48,804 bases of DNA from a virus: positions 1 to 48,804 of the IMG/VR virus record IMGVR_UViG_3300048903_000268; one strand, written 5' to 3'. The first letter of the stretch is position 1. Each line of letters starts with the position of its first letter. Below are positions 7,451 to 14,780 of the stretch, piece after piece. The translations under genes were made by a program, and so were the position numbers. Below the pieces are notes generated by a model that made no database searches, was not told the DNA's origin, and saw only the letters and a list, made by a program, of their open reading frames with translations.

Positions 7451-7794
7451 AGCTTGGTCCCCTTCGAGCTGCCCGCGTCGATGGCGGCGTGCTGCTCGTA
7501 GCTGCGGCCGAGGGCGTTGTCGAGCTGGGAGCGGAGCCCGTTGCGGTCTCGCCGGAGGAGGTCGATCTCGGATGCGAGCCGGACATTCTCGGCGAGGAGT
7601 TCGCGGTGCCCAGCGGTCAACGCCTCCCGGGCGATCTGGGCCTCGTCCTCGGCGGTGTCGGCCCGCTTGGTGGCGGCGGTGAGGTCCGCGGCGAGCTGGG
7701 CAGCTTGCTCGCGGGTCTCCCGCAGGTCGGCCCGCAGGAGGCGGACCACCCGGGCGTGCAGCTCCTCGCGGCGGCGACGAGTCCAGATCATCAT
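7447..7794 (-). CDS. coiled-coil phage protein
   Basis: 115 residues from ATG 7794 (A shared with the preceding TGA). Residues 8-95 form one long charged heptad-rich helix, with Glu/Arg/Ala throughout and no cysteine. Probably a dimeric coiled coil. Structural or scaffold-like proteins of this kind are frequent in early phage operons; no specific role. Confidence 0.68.
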   Translation of the reverse strand: MMIWTRRRREELHARVVRLLRADLRETREQAAQLAADLTAATKRADTAEDEAQIAREALTAGHRELLAENVRLASEIDLLRRDRNGLRSQLDNALGRSYEQHAAIDAGSSKGTKL

Positions 7795-8234
7795 CAGGCG
7801 GCCCTCCGGTCCTGCTGGTTGGGGATGGCGGGCCCGGCGGCGGCGACGATGCGGTCCGCGAGGCGGTGTGCGGCGGTCGAGCCCATGCGCTGCGTCGCAC
7901 CGCCGAGCCGGGCGAGGAGCTTGTCGAGCAGGGCGTCCCGCTCACCGTCCGACGAGGCGGCCAGCTCCTGCAGCTGCCAGCCGACGCCGTCCGGGTCCTC
8001 GGCGAAGTCCTTCGCGAGCCCGACCAGCAGGGCGCCAACCAGGTCGTAGTGGTCGAGCTCGACGCCGATACCGGTACGGCGGATGGAGATGGCGAACGGG
8101 GCACCAATCCGCTCCACCGGGGTCGCGAGCAGACCGTCCCGGTCGAGCAACTCGGCGGCCTGCCGGGCCTTGTGGCGGCCCAGACTGTGGGTGAGGGCGC
8201 GGACTGTGCGCCGCACCACGGGATTCCCGATCAT
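7794..8234 (-). CDS. hypothetical helical phage protein
   Basis: 146 residues from ATG 8234, with GGGAGAG about 8 bases upstream. The sequence is Leu/Ala/Arg-rich and predicted helical, with a short beta segment (FAISIRRTGIGVEL) near residue 50. A conserved-looking KDFAEDPDGVGWQLQ follows. No motif identifies a function. Confidence 0.7.
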   Translation of the reverse strand: MIGNPVVRRTVRALTHSLGRHKARQAAELLDRDGLLATPVERIGAPFAISIRRTGIGVELDHYDLVGALLVGLAKDFAEDPDGVGWQLQELAASSDGERDALLDKLLARLGGATQRMGSTAAHRLADRIVAAAGPAIPNQQDRRAA

Positions 8235-8350
8235 CGGGCACTCTCCCTGGTCAAGAGGCGGTAGATGCGGCGGACAGCGGCCGAGATCGCTTCCGCGATG
8301 GCTGCGGCCACGAGGGCCCCGGCAGCGGCGAAGACGATGAGGCCGGTCAC
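8231..8350 (-). CDS. 39-residue single-pass membrane peptide
   Basis: GTG 8350 to TGA 8231, overlapping both neighbours by 4 bases (GTGA/ATGA), which is strong operon logic. It has one hydrophobic segment (GLIVFAAAGALVAAAIAEAI) followed by a basic tail (RRIYRLLTR), a type I-like topology with a cytoplasmic C-terminus. Short membrane peptides like this occur as exclusion or accessory lysis factors in phages. Function unknown. Confidence 0.6.
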   Translation of the reverse strand: MTGLIVFAAAGALVAAAIAEAISAAVRRIYRLLTRESAR

Positions 8351-8955
8351 TGGCTGGCCCAGACGTACGAGACGGAGCTCCCGCCGAGCGCCTGGTGGTC
8401 ACCGCCGTGGCCGGCGGGCTGGTCGCAGCGGCGGCCACGGGACTCGTTGCCGCACCGACCGGCGAGGGACTCCAGCTCGTCGATGCGGGCCCGCGCGGTG
8501 GCCAAGTCGGCGGCGAGCGCTGCGGCTTCAGCCTGGGCCTTCTCGGTGTGCTGCTGGAGCTGCGGGGCGATGCGCCGGTAGGAGGCGAGGGTGGTGTGGG
8601 TGTCCTCGTGGGCGGCCTGCTCGGTGGCGAGCGCAACGGCCAGGCGTCGCACCTCGGCGACCAGCGCGGGCACGTCCTGCCGGGAGTGCGCGATGAACTC
8701 GGCGTCAGCGCAGGCCTGCTCGCTCGCCTGGCTCTCGTCCCAGTCCTCATGCTCCGAGTCATCGAGCGACCAGTCGGCCTCGATGTGAGCGACCTGCTGG
8801 CGGCAGCTGTACGAGCCCCACCCGGTGGACTTGTAGTCGGCCACCACGTCGGCGTAGTTACCGCCGTCGTACCAGCCCCATTCCCCGGAGGTCGCATCGG
8901 CGCAACGCTGCTCGATCGCGTCGAGCTGCTCGGTGGGCATGCCGTCCGTGTTCAC
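8347..8955 (-). CDS. Ea22-like early phage protein
   Basis: 202 residues from GTG 8955. The pattern ATSGEWGW... then ADAEFIAHSRQDVPALVAEV followed by a coiled coil is that of the Ead/Ea22 group of early phage proteins. The C-terminal CGNESRGRRCDQPAGHGGDH looks like a small zinc-binding knuckle common in Streptomyces phages. The Ea22 role is unclear even in lambda. The gene is coupled to both neighbours by overlap. Confidence 0.72.
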   Translation of the reverse strand: MNTDGMPTEQLDAIEQRCADATSGEWGWYDGGNYADVVADYKSTGWGSYSCRQQVAHIEADWSLDDSEHEDWDESQASEQACADAEFIAHSRQDVPALVAEVRRLAVALATEQAAHEDTHTTLASYRRIAPQLQQHTEKAQAEAAALAADLATARARIDELESLAGRCGNESRGRRCDQPAGHGGDHQALGGSSVSYVWASQ

Positions 8956-9134
8956 AGCCTGCCCTCCGCCCGCGCAGTGGCGACAGCGGCGGCGTAGGCG
9001 AGGCGCGTCTCCTGCGACCACTCACCCGGGTCACCGTGGTCGTCCATCCAGCAGCTGCACAGGGCGAGTTCGGCGTCCGAGCAGCGGGTCCGCACCGGCA
9101 GCGGCTCGGCGGCGGAGACGAATCCGTTGGCCAT
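8952..9134 (-). CDS. hypothetical small protein
   Basis: 60 residues from ATG 9134, overlapping the preceding stop by one base. C-x7-CSC near the middle and a helical C-terminus (RLAYAAAVATARAEG). Its position between Ea22-like and beta-rich genes is the only context. Unknown function. Confidence 0.65.
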   Translation of the reverse strand: MANGFVSAAEPLPVRTRCSDAELALCSCWMDDHGDPGEWSQETRLAYAAAVATARAEGRL

Positions 9135-9493
9135 CACGCCGCCACCCCCAGCACGACCGAGGTGAGCGGGTACGTCACGGTCAGGCCGATCCGGATGCCG
9201 CGGAAGCGGAACCGCAGCTCCTCCGTCTCGTGGGCGCCGGTACCGTCGGACCCCTGCCAGCGCTCCGTCTCGTGCTCGCCGATCGCGAGCCGCCACGGCT
9301 CGAAGTCCGCCTGCCGGGGCATCTCGTCCAGCGAGAACGAGCCGCGCAGGTAGCCGCTCTCGTGGACGAACCACATCGGCAGGCGGTCGGCGCCCAAGCT
9401 CACCGCCAGCGCGGTGAGGTCGGTAGCGGCTCGCAACGAAGCGAGCTGCAGGGGCTGGTGGGCCCGGGGGGTCTGTTCGGTAGGCTGGTTCAC
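9134..9493 (-). CDS. hypothetical beta-rich phage protein
   Basis: 119 residues from GTG 9493, with AAGGGAG upstream. Aromatic-rich strands (MWFVHESGYLRGSFSLD, WRLAIGEHETERW, RFRFRGIRIGLTVTY) suggest a small beta-barrel or sandwich. It is the first gene after a 98-base gap, so it may start a transcription unit. No family recognised. Confidence 0.7.
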   Translation of the reverse strand: MNQPTEQTPRAHQPLQLASLRAATDLTALAVSLGADRLPMWFVHESGYLRGSFSLDEMPRQADFEPWRLAIGEHETERWQGSDGTGAHETEELRFRFRGIRIGLTVTYPLTSVVLGVAA

Positions 9494-9591
9494 GGCCTAC
9501 TCCCTTCGTGTGATCGCGATGGGTTGCGTAGTGGGCCTGGGTCGTCCCCTGGGGTCGCATCCGGGGGCGGCCCGCCCAGGTCTGGGGTGGC

Positions 9592-9855
9592 TCAGGCGGC
9601 GGAGGTGCGGCGGCCGCGCGGTGCACGGCCCGGGCGAAGCTCCAACAGCGCCGGTGCAACGTGCGGAAGAGCGGCCGGGTCAGCCGGCCTGACTCGATGA
9701 ATCGCCTGAATCTCGGCGATCTCTTCGGGGCCGAAGCGGACGTGCTGCCCGTACTTCTGGTGCGGCAGACGCTTGATGTTGCGGCGCAGCCAGCTCTGGG
9801 GGAGCTTGAGCTTCTTTGCGGCTGCGGCGTAGTCGAGCAGGTCGCCGTCGCTCAT
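9592..9855 (-). CDS. excisionase/MerR-like DNA-binding protein
   Basis: 87 residues from ATG 9855. LDYAAAAKKLKLPQSWLRRN followed by RLPHQKYGQHVRF is the helix-turn-helix plus wing typical of excisionase-family (HTH_17) domains. It is co-transcribed with the Cro-like gene and lies about 1.6 kb from the integrase end. It is therefore the best candidate for the recombination directionality factor, although phage regulators share this fold. Confidence 0.72.
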   Translation of the reverse strand: MSDGDLLDYAAAAKKLKLPQSWLRRNIKRLPHQKYGQHVRFGPEEIAEIQAIHRVRPADPAALPHVAPALLELRPGRAPRGRRTSAA

Positions 9856-10130
9856 GCCGCGCTCATCTCCGCCATGGCGGCGTCGGCGCGCTGGGCGGGA
9901 ATCCACAGCACCAGCAGGTCCACGCCGATCCGGGCGGAGAGGCGCTGTGCCGCGGCGTAGTTGGTGGTTTCCTGGTCGCCCTTGACGAGTTCGCCGACGG
10001 TGCTGTGGTGGATTCCGGCGGCTCGGGCGAGCTCCCGGATGGTGACCTTGTCGCCGGTTCCGGTGTGCTGCATGAGCTGGCGGAGGAGGTCGGGGCTCCT
10101 CAGGCGGTACTGGGGCGCGTCGTCGATCAC
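9852..10130 (-). CDS. Cro-like XRE helix-turn-helix regulator
   Basis: 92 residues from GTG 10130, with a perfect AGGAGG site 4 bases upstream. The HTH is ELARAAGIHHSTVGELVKGD, followed by a helical region. It is the first gene of the leftward early operon and diverges from the repressor-like gene at 10395 across a repeat-rich region. Likely the Cro-type early regulator. Confidence 0.82.
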   Translation of the reverse strand: MIDDAPQYRLRSPDLLRQLMQHTGTGDKVTIRELARAAGIHHSTVGELVKGDQETTNYAAAQRLSARIGVDLLVLWIPAQRADAAMAEMSAA

Positions 10131-10394
10131 TGATCCTCCTGCGATGAATCATCCCCCCGTGGGGATGAGTAGAGCATTGCACGCGGGGGACAGTTTGTCT
10201 ATCGCTCCGCGATGGGCAATTCATCCCGAGCGTGCGATGGCGAGAACATGCCATCATCCCCCGTGCGCTCTAGCGTGCGCCTCCCTGTGTGACGGACACT
10301 TTGTCTCCGGCGTGCAACGCGCACCCCTGGTCATCTGGGAGTCTTAAGAGACTCTTGAGGCCACCGGCAGACGCATGTGCGGGAGATACGCGAG
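10131..10394. promoter_or_regulatory. divergent lysis-lysogeny control region with repeated operators
   Basis: Candidate immunity region between the Cro-like and CI-like genes. TCATCCCC (10149-10156) and GGGGATGA (10161-10168) form a perfect 8-bp inverted repeat with a 4-base centre; it overlaps GATGAATCATC (10143-10153). Further TCATCCC half-sites lie at 10221-10227 and 10253-10259. A second motif, GACAnnnTGTCT, occurs at 10189-10200 and 10295-10306. Nearest the repressor gene is the hairpin GAGTCT/AGACTC (10339-10344, 10349-10354). Operator function is inferred from position and repetition. Confidence 0.65.
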
Positions 10395-10790
10395 ATGATG
10401 TTGGCCATGGTTGAAGAGACGCGGGACCAGCTGTCCCGTCTTGTGAAAGAGCGGCGCGCCGAGCTCGGAGTGAGCCTGGCCCAGATCGTTGAGCTATCGG
10501 AGGACCCCGACCTCAACCCGAGCTGGATCAGCCGACTCGAGAACGGGCAGCTGAAGGACGCGCCGAAGCGCGAGCGGCTCGTCTCCCTCGCCAAGGGTCT
10601 GCGTCTCGGATTCCAGCTCGTTGCCCGAGCGGCGGCCGCCCAGTTCATGGGCGTCGAGGATGATGCCGAGTGGAGTTCTGACGGCTCAGTGCGTGCCGTG
10701 GTGGCACGTATGGCCGAATTGTCCGAAGAGGGGCGGCGAGATTTGGCCGATCTGGCGGAGATCTTCGCCAGGGGGCGCAAAGAGGCGTGA
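10395..10790 (+). CDS. CI-like XRE repressor
   Basis: 131 residues from ATG 10395 (GGGAG 9 bases upstream; an in-frame GTG at 10377 is possible). The HTH region ELGVSLAQIVELSE... NPSWISRLENG gives an XRE fold. The C-terminal half is helical and acidic, with no S24 peptidase signature, so induction by RecA autocleavage is not expected. Its plus orientation, divergent from the Cro-like gene, fits a prophage maintenance repressor. Confidence 0.8.
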   Translation: MMLAMVEETRDQLSRLVKERRAELGVSLAQIVELSEDPDLNPSWISRLENGQLKDAPKRERLVSLAKGLRLGFQLVARAAAAQFMGVEDDAEWSSDGSVRAVVARMAELSEEGRRDLADLAEIFARGRKEA

Positions 10791-10938
10791 GCGGGGTCAC
10801 ATAGAGGCTTCCGGCCGGGCTCAGAATGCGGCACGATGGGGCATCCGCTTGGGGGCGAACTTGGTTGCTGTGCACTGCCGTGCTCTGGGGTGCACGAGTG
10901 TCAGCAGCTGAGTGCACCCTGAGCCTGGAGGGCGTTGA

Positions 10939-11196
10939 ATGCCAATCATGCACACCGGAACCGGGGCCCGAGTGGCCGTGCGGGTCGTGCCGGTTCCCTC
11001 CCTTCCCGATGGCCGGCGTGTTGCGCGGCTCGACGGCCCGAGTCAGGTGACGTTCCTCGTATTGGAGGGCCAGAGGGTCGAGGACATCGCGGAGGAACTC
11101 CAGCAGGTCATGCAGGACGGCCTCGACTGCGGGCTCTACGAACAGCACTGGGGCGACGCGTCCGTGACGCCGCCCCAGCCCATATCTGTCAGCTAG
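10939..11196 (+). CDS. small hypothetical protein between repressor and integrase
   Basis: 85 residues from ATG 10939, with GGAGGG upstream. The N-terminus is beta-rich and includes PSQVTFLVLEGQRVEDI; the end is helical (EELQQVMQDGLDCGLYEQH). Its stop overlaps the integrase stop on the opposite strand by 4 bases. It probably shares the lysogenic transcript with the repressor. Unknown function. Confidence 0.62.
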   Translation: MPIMHTGTGARVAVRVVPVPSLPDGRRVARLDGPSQVTFLVLEGQRVEDIAEELQQVMQDGLDCGLYEQHWGDASVTPPQPISVS

Positions 11197-12464
11197 CCCG
11201 CGCGGTCGACCAGGTGCAGCCCCGGGGCGCCGCTGCTCGCCATCGCCAGCTGGACGGCAGCGGCGATCTCCCCGTCGAGGGCCCGCTCTAGGTGGCCGTA
11301 CCGGTCGACCGTCGTGGTGATGCTCTCGTGGCCCAGGCGGGCCTGGATCGCCGGCAGCGGGATCCGCGCGGCGATGAGCCAGCTCACGTGGGTGTGCCGC
11401 AGGTCATGCAGCCTCGGCTGCTTCGGGAAGCCCTTCTCCTGCGCGGCCTTGACCGCGACCAGCCACCGCCGGTTGTAGTAGTTCGAGTGCACCCACGGGT
11501 TGCGCCATGCCGTGGTGAAGACGAAGCCGTCGTACGACTTGCCGAGGATGTTTCGGCGGAAGATGTCCGCGAGATCAGGGCTGAGGGCGATCGTACGGCG
11601 GCTCTTCTTCGTCTTCGGCGGGCCGAGCTTCAGGGAGTTGTCCTCCTGACGCTTGAAAGCCCGCTGGATGCGGATCGTGGGCGGCGTGGCGGTCAGATTC
11701 ACGTCGCGGACCTGGAGGGCCGACAGCTCGCCCCAGCGGATGCCGGTGCCCACGAGAACATCGGCGATGTCGACGCCGTCGCCGCGGCAGATGAGCTTGA
11801 GCTCGGCGCGGATGCGCTGCCACTCGTCCTTCTCGAGGAACACCATCTCGTCTTCGGTGCCGTCATCGACGCGGGGCAGTTTGGTCTTTGAGCAGGGGTT
11901 GGATGTCCGCAGGGGCGGTTCGGCCTCAATGGCGGCCTGGAAGATGCCGTAGAGGAGCCCGTGCCGGTTGCTGATGGACTTGGGTGCGGCGGGGCGGCGG
12001 AGCCACTTCTCGGGGTCCGTGGGGTCCGCGAGGCCAGTCTCCTGGGCGCGGACCCAGTCGGTGAGGTCGTCGGCTGTGACGTTGGCGACGGTGGCCTCCG
12101 TGACCTGCCCGGAGGGGGATGTGTGCCTGAGGACGCTGACGATGTGGTTGTCGATGTCCCGCTTGTAGTCCTTGCGGGTGCGTTCCTCGATGCCGGTGAG
12201 GCGGTCGGCCACGCGGTGGGCCCAGTCGGCCAGGGGCATGTCTGCGCCCTGGGGGGCTTCCTGCTGGACGAAGCCCTGGCCTCGCACCCAGCCGGGCGGC
12301 CACTGCTGGCCGTGCATGTCCACGAGACCCCGGAAGACCTCGGCATGGGCCTTGTCCTGGAAGGGTTCAGATTCCTGCTTGCCGTCGCGCTTGCCGCCGG
12401 CCCGCCAGAGGACGGTGTGGGTGATGCCGCCGTCCTTGCGGGGGCGCTCTCTGATGGTCGCCAT
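11193..12464 (-). CDS. int: tyrosine-family integrase
   Basis: 423 residues. The catalytic set is visible: R243 in GTGIRWGELSAL, a basic beta-hairpin KTKKSRR (284-290), H353 and R356 in LHDLRHTH, H379 in LGHES, and the nucleophile Y389 in TVDRYGH. Residues 75-180 form the SAM-like core-binding domain. It catalyses recombination between attP and a tRNA gene in the host. The start lacks a clear ribosome site, so leaderless translation is possible. The candidate attP lies about 107 bases upstream of the start. Confidence 0.95.
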   Translation of the reverse strand: MATIRERPRKDGGITHTVLWRAGGKRDGKQESEPFQDKAHAEVFRGLVDMHGQQWPPGWVRGQGFVQQEAPQGADMPLADWAHRVADRLTGIEERTRKDYKRDIDNHIVSVLRHTSPSGQVTEATVANVTADDLTDWVRAQETGLADPTDPEKWLRRPAAPKSISNRHGLLYGIFQAAIEAEPPLRTSNPCSKTKLPRVDDGTEDEMVFLEKDEWQRIRAELKLICRGDGVDIADVLVGTGIRWGELSALQVRDVNLTATPPTIRIQRAFKRQEDNSLKLGPPKTKKSRRTIALSPDLADIFRRNILGKSYDGFVFTTAWRNPWVHSNYYNRRWLVAVKAAQEKGFPKQPRLHDLRHTHVSWLIAARIPLPAIQARLGHESITTTVDRYGHLERALDGEIAAAVQLAMASSGAPGLHLVDRAG

Positions 12465-12528
12465 GACAGGACGATAGGCCCGTTTGGGGGCTCCTGTGAT
12501 GACGCCGTGTTGACATATTTCGGAAAAG

Positions 12529-12567
12529 GATCAAGGCCTGACCAAACTTGCTGGTCAGACCTTGATC
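12529..12567 (-). terminator. long hairpin beside attP, terminator-like on the minus strand
   Basis: Arms GATCAAGGCCTGACCA (12529-12544) and TGGTCAGACCTTGATC (12552-12567) pair over 16 bp with one mismatch and a 7-base loop. Read on the minus strand it directly follows the tRNA-like 3' end and is followed by CTTTTCC. That is the arrangement of a tRNA gene terminator. It would also insulate the integrase gene from upstream transcription. Confidence 0.6.
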
Positions 12568-12570
12568 AGA

Positions 12571-12597
12571 TGGGGTGAGTGACGGGACTCGAACCCA
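12571..12597 (-). other. candidate attP core: tRNA 3'-end remnant (probably tRNA-His)
   Basis: The minus strand reads GGGTTCGAGTCCC (part of the T arm), then GT, CACTCAC (7-nt acceptor strand), C and CCA. Only the 3' end of a tRNA is present; the sequence before GGGTTCGAG (ATT) does not pair with the CCCGT strand, so identity with a host gene should begin near 12595. A C discriminator base before CCA is typical of bacterial tRNA-His. The position next to the integrase supports attP; the exact core and tRNA identity are inferred. Confidence 0.68.
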
Positions 12598-13092
12598 ATC
12601 TGTTACAAAGCTTTGACCTGCGAAGATGCCGCGACCTGGCGAAATGCGTATGCCATCGCATGCTGATGGATGCTCTCCGATGGCCCAGCCGATAGCGCGT
12701 GCTGACGTGTCAGCACGGCCGCCCGAAGATCTGGTGACCCGCCCGGCACTCACTGAACGCACCGAACCCCCGCCCAGGGGTCCGGACGAGGGTTCGGCTC
12801 ACCCCTGCCGCCCGCTTGGGGGCGAGGACCGGCAGGGAGCTGACGCCGACCGAAGGAAAGGGGAGACCCATCGGGCGGCAGCATGGGAGAGAGGCAGGTC
12901 AGAGGGGGTGACTGGCATATGCCCCGAAGGAGCTTCGCACAATCGTTCGTATATGAGAAGTACTTAGTTTGCGCCTTCCATCACTCGCCGTCATGCCCAG
13001 AAACGACCAGCTCACGCATCTAGGGCGCCCAAGACACCGAGCGTCTTCCTACCGTGGCGTGGACCAGTCCGCTCTCGCCAGCAGGGATGCCC

Positions 13093-13710
13093 ATGCCGAC
13101 GGCGCCGCACCGGCACGTCGCCGCCGAGATCCGACGCCGGATCACCGCTGGGGCCTGGCCCCCCGGTTACCGTCTGCCATCCCGAGCCAGCCTGGCCGCC
13201 GAACTGGGCGCAACCGAAGACACGGTCCGACGAGGCGTCGAGATCCTGCGACGAGCTGGAGAACTCGAGGGAACGCAACGTTCACGCCTCTTCGTGGCGC
13301 ATCCTCCTGCTGTGCGCACCCTTCTCAACGCGGACGCCGATTGGCCGCACCCGACCGGCGACGGCGGTGGCATCGGCTCCTGCCTAGCCACAGCCGACCT
13401 CGCCAGCCGACTCCAGGTCGCACCCAAGACGCGCCTTCACTGGCAACGCCTCGAATGCCTCGACCCCGACCTTCGGCCCAGCCATCTCGTCACCAGCTGG
13501 TGGGTCGGCCGGCGCGCCGCCCGGTGGGCGCGCAGTGCCGCTGTTGCCGAGCTCCACCAACTCACCACCGCCGAGGCCGCCCACCTCGGCCTCGCCGCCG
13601 GCATCCCGACGTGGCTCGTCCAACGCACCCGATACGACCAGAACGGCCAGCCGCTCGAGACCGCCGACCTGGTGCTCCCGGCCGACCGGTGGCGGGTTCG
13701 GCTGCGATGA
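13093..13710 (+). CDS. GntR-family transcriptional regulator
   Basis: 205 residues from ATG 13093 (AGGG upstream; ATG 13087 is possible). The N-terminal winged helix is clear: AAEIRRRITAGAWPPGYRLP, then SLAAELGATEDTVRRGVEIL. The C-terminal 130 residues resemble a shortened UTRA ligand-binding domain, ending in LETADLVLPADRW. HutC-type GntR proteins (for example the plasmid regulators KorSA and TraR) repress transfer and integration functions in Streptomyces elements. Here it faces the terpene synthase gene convergently and lies beside attP. Confidence 0.82.
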   Translation: MPTAPHRHVAAEIRRRITAGAWPPGYRLPSRASLAAELGATEDTVRRGVEILRRAGELEGTQRSRLFVAHPPAVRTLLNADADWPHPTGDGGGIGSCLATADLASRLQVAPKTRLHWQRLECLDPDLRPSHLVTSWWVGRRAARWARSAAVAELHQLTTAEAAHLGLAAGIPTWLVQRTRYDQNGQPLETADLVLPADRWRVRLR

Positions 13711-13747
13711 GCGGGGGCGCCTGGGGCTTAGCCTTCGCCGCTCATCG
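13705..13747. terminator. bidirectional terminator hairpin spanning two stop codons
   Basis: Perfect 10-bp arms CGATGAGCGG (13705-13714) and CCGCTCATCG (13738-13747) with a 23-base loop. Each arm contains the TGA of one of the two convergent genes (GntR, stop 13708-13710; terpene synthase, stop 13742-13744). This is a compact shared terminator. Confidence 0.6.
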
Positions 13748-14659
13748 GGCCGCCTCCGGGAGCCTGCTGGCCGGGATGATGGCGTATCGGGAGCTGCTGC
13801 GTGTCCAGCCCGCCAAGGCCTGCAGGAAGGTGTCGAGGCCGTCAACGAGGTGCACCGTCGCGGGCGCGATGCGCTCAGCCGGATCCCTCCAGCCCATGGG
13901 CTCCCGGGTCGCACTGCGGAAGAGCTGGAACAGCCGGAGCTCGGCGGCGGCCAGTTGCTCGACCTCGGCGCGGGCCGAGGCGGGTGTCAGACCCTCGGCC
14001 TGGGCCAGCGCGGCCTGGGCGGTGAACGGGTCGCCAGCCCGGGCGGCGAGGTCGTTGCCGAGGGTGCCGACGGAGGAGAAGTGCCTCAGGACCGCCTGGA
14101 CGAGCGGCGTGTCCCAGTCCGGGCTGACGCAGTCGAGGGCAAGCTCGGTCCACATCGCGGCGAGCAGCATGCCGCCGTCGGCGGGCCGGAGTTCGAGGTA
14201 CCGCCGGAGTGAGGGGACGCGCCGCGGGATGACGTGATTGTGCAGCTTGTCGGCTGCCGCGTTGAGCCAGGTGTCCAGCTCGCGGCGGTAGCGGTGCCAC
14301 CAGTCCTCGGGCATCGCGGGCGCCGTACGGCCGACGAGGTGGCCGAGAGCGCGAGCGGTCGGGTGGTCGTCCGCACAGGCTGGCGCGCCGTGCAGCACAT
14401 CGGTCAGCCGCATCACGAGCTCGTCAGCCGCACCCGGGGCCGCGGTGCGCAGGTCGGTGTCGATGACGTCGTCGACGCGCCATGTCCACAGGCCCCACTG
14501 GGTCGCGAGGAGCAGGCTGCTGTAGCCAGCACCGGGCCATGCGGCCCCGAAGAGGCCGATGAAGCCCTGCGCGAGGAAGCCGCGTGGGTCGGGGTGCAGA
14601 TCGTGGGTGGATAGGAAGTCCGCGGCAACGGCCGTCAGGGTGTCGTGGCGTGTGAGCAT
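13742..14659 (-). CDS. class I terpene synthase (cyclase)
   Basis: 305 residues from ATG 14659 (GGAGGTGG 5 bases upstream). It has the metal-binding DDVID (63-67, DDxxD), a diphosphate-sensor segment SLRRYLELRP (150-159, candidate R158), an NSE-type triad as NDLAARAGD (202-210), and the C-terminal W285...RY (291-292). Together these define a bacterial class I terpene synthase fold, normally converting farnesyl or geranyl diphosphate to a cyclic terpene. The triad is altered: Ser is A206 and Glu is D210. It is 15-60 residues shorter than most homologues. No prenyl-diphosphate synthase or P450 is nearby, so the substrate would come from the host. An XRE/TPR regulator with a matching operator lies upstream. 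Confidence 0.85.
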   Translation of the reverse strand: MLTRHDTLTAVAADFLSTHDLHPDPRGFLAQGFIGLFGAAWPGAGYSSLLLATQWGLWTWRVDDVIDTDLRTAAPGAADELVMRLTDVLHGAPACADDHPTARALGHLVGRTAPAMPEDWWHRYRRELDTWLNAAADKLHNHVIPRRVPSLRRYLELRPADGGMLLAAMWTELALDCVSPDWDTPLVQAVLRHFSSVGTLGNDLAARAGDPFTAQAALAQAEGLTPASARAEVEQLAAAELRLFQLFRSATREPMGWRDPAERIAPATVHLVDGLDTFLQALAGWTRSSSRYAIIPASRLPEAAR

Positions 14660-14733
14660 GGGCCACCTCCGCAGGTATCGAAGCGTCAGGCGGTGCCTGA
14701 ACGCGCGTAGGTGAATGGTGGCCGCAGAAAGAG

Positions 14734-14766
14734 CGAAGACCGGGTACACGGTGTACCCGGTCTTCG
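14734..14766. promoter_or_regulatory. long dyad with GGGTAC-N5-GTACCC operator upstream of the terpene synthase
   Basis: CGAAGACCGGGTACAC (14734-14749) and GTGTACCCGGTCTTCG (14751-14766) are perfect 16-bp arms around one base. The core GGGTAC-ACGGT-GTACCC (14742-14758) matches, in arms and spacing, the dyad upstream of the regulator gene (16038-16054). It lies 83 bases before the terpene synthase start and just after the regulator stop. It could be an operator, a terminator for the regulator, or both. A smaller dyad TCAGGC-ggt-GCCTGA follows at 14686-14700. Confidence 0.65.
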
Positions 14767-14780
14767 AATCACCCATCTGG

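Larger units (their letters stand above)
12465..13092. other. 628-base non-coding region between integrase and GntR genes
   Basis: No convincing gene. It holds the integrase leader, a long hairpin (12529-12567) and a tRNA 3'-end remnant (12571-12597). Towards the GntR gene it has a GGCATATGCC palindrome (12914-12923), a CGAAG-gag-CTTCG dyad (12925-12937) and a relatively AT-rich stretch (12940-12972) that may carry the GntR promoter. The middle (12600-12900) shows nothing else I can support. Confidence 0.6.

Noticed and set aside
12571-12597. A complete tRNA gene
   Set aside because: Only the T arm and acceptor 3' strand are present; there is no anticodon arm or 5' half, so it is treated as an attP remnant.
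12626-12967. Plus-strand frame of 113 codons in the attP region
   Set aside because: No ribosome site; Arg/Pro/Glu-rich composition typical of non-coding high-GC DNA; it lies over the attP-flanking region.
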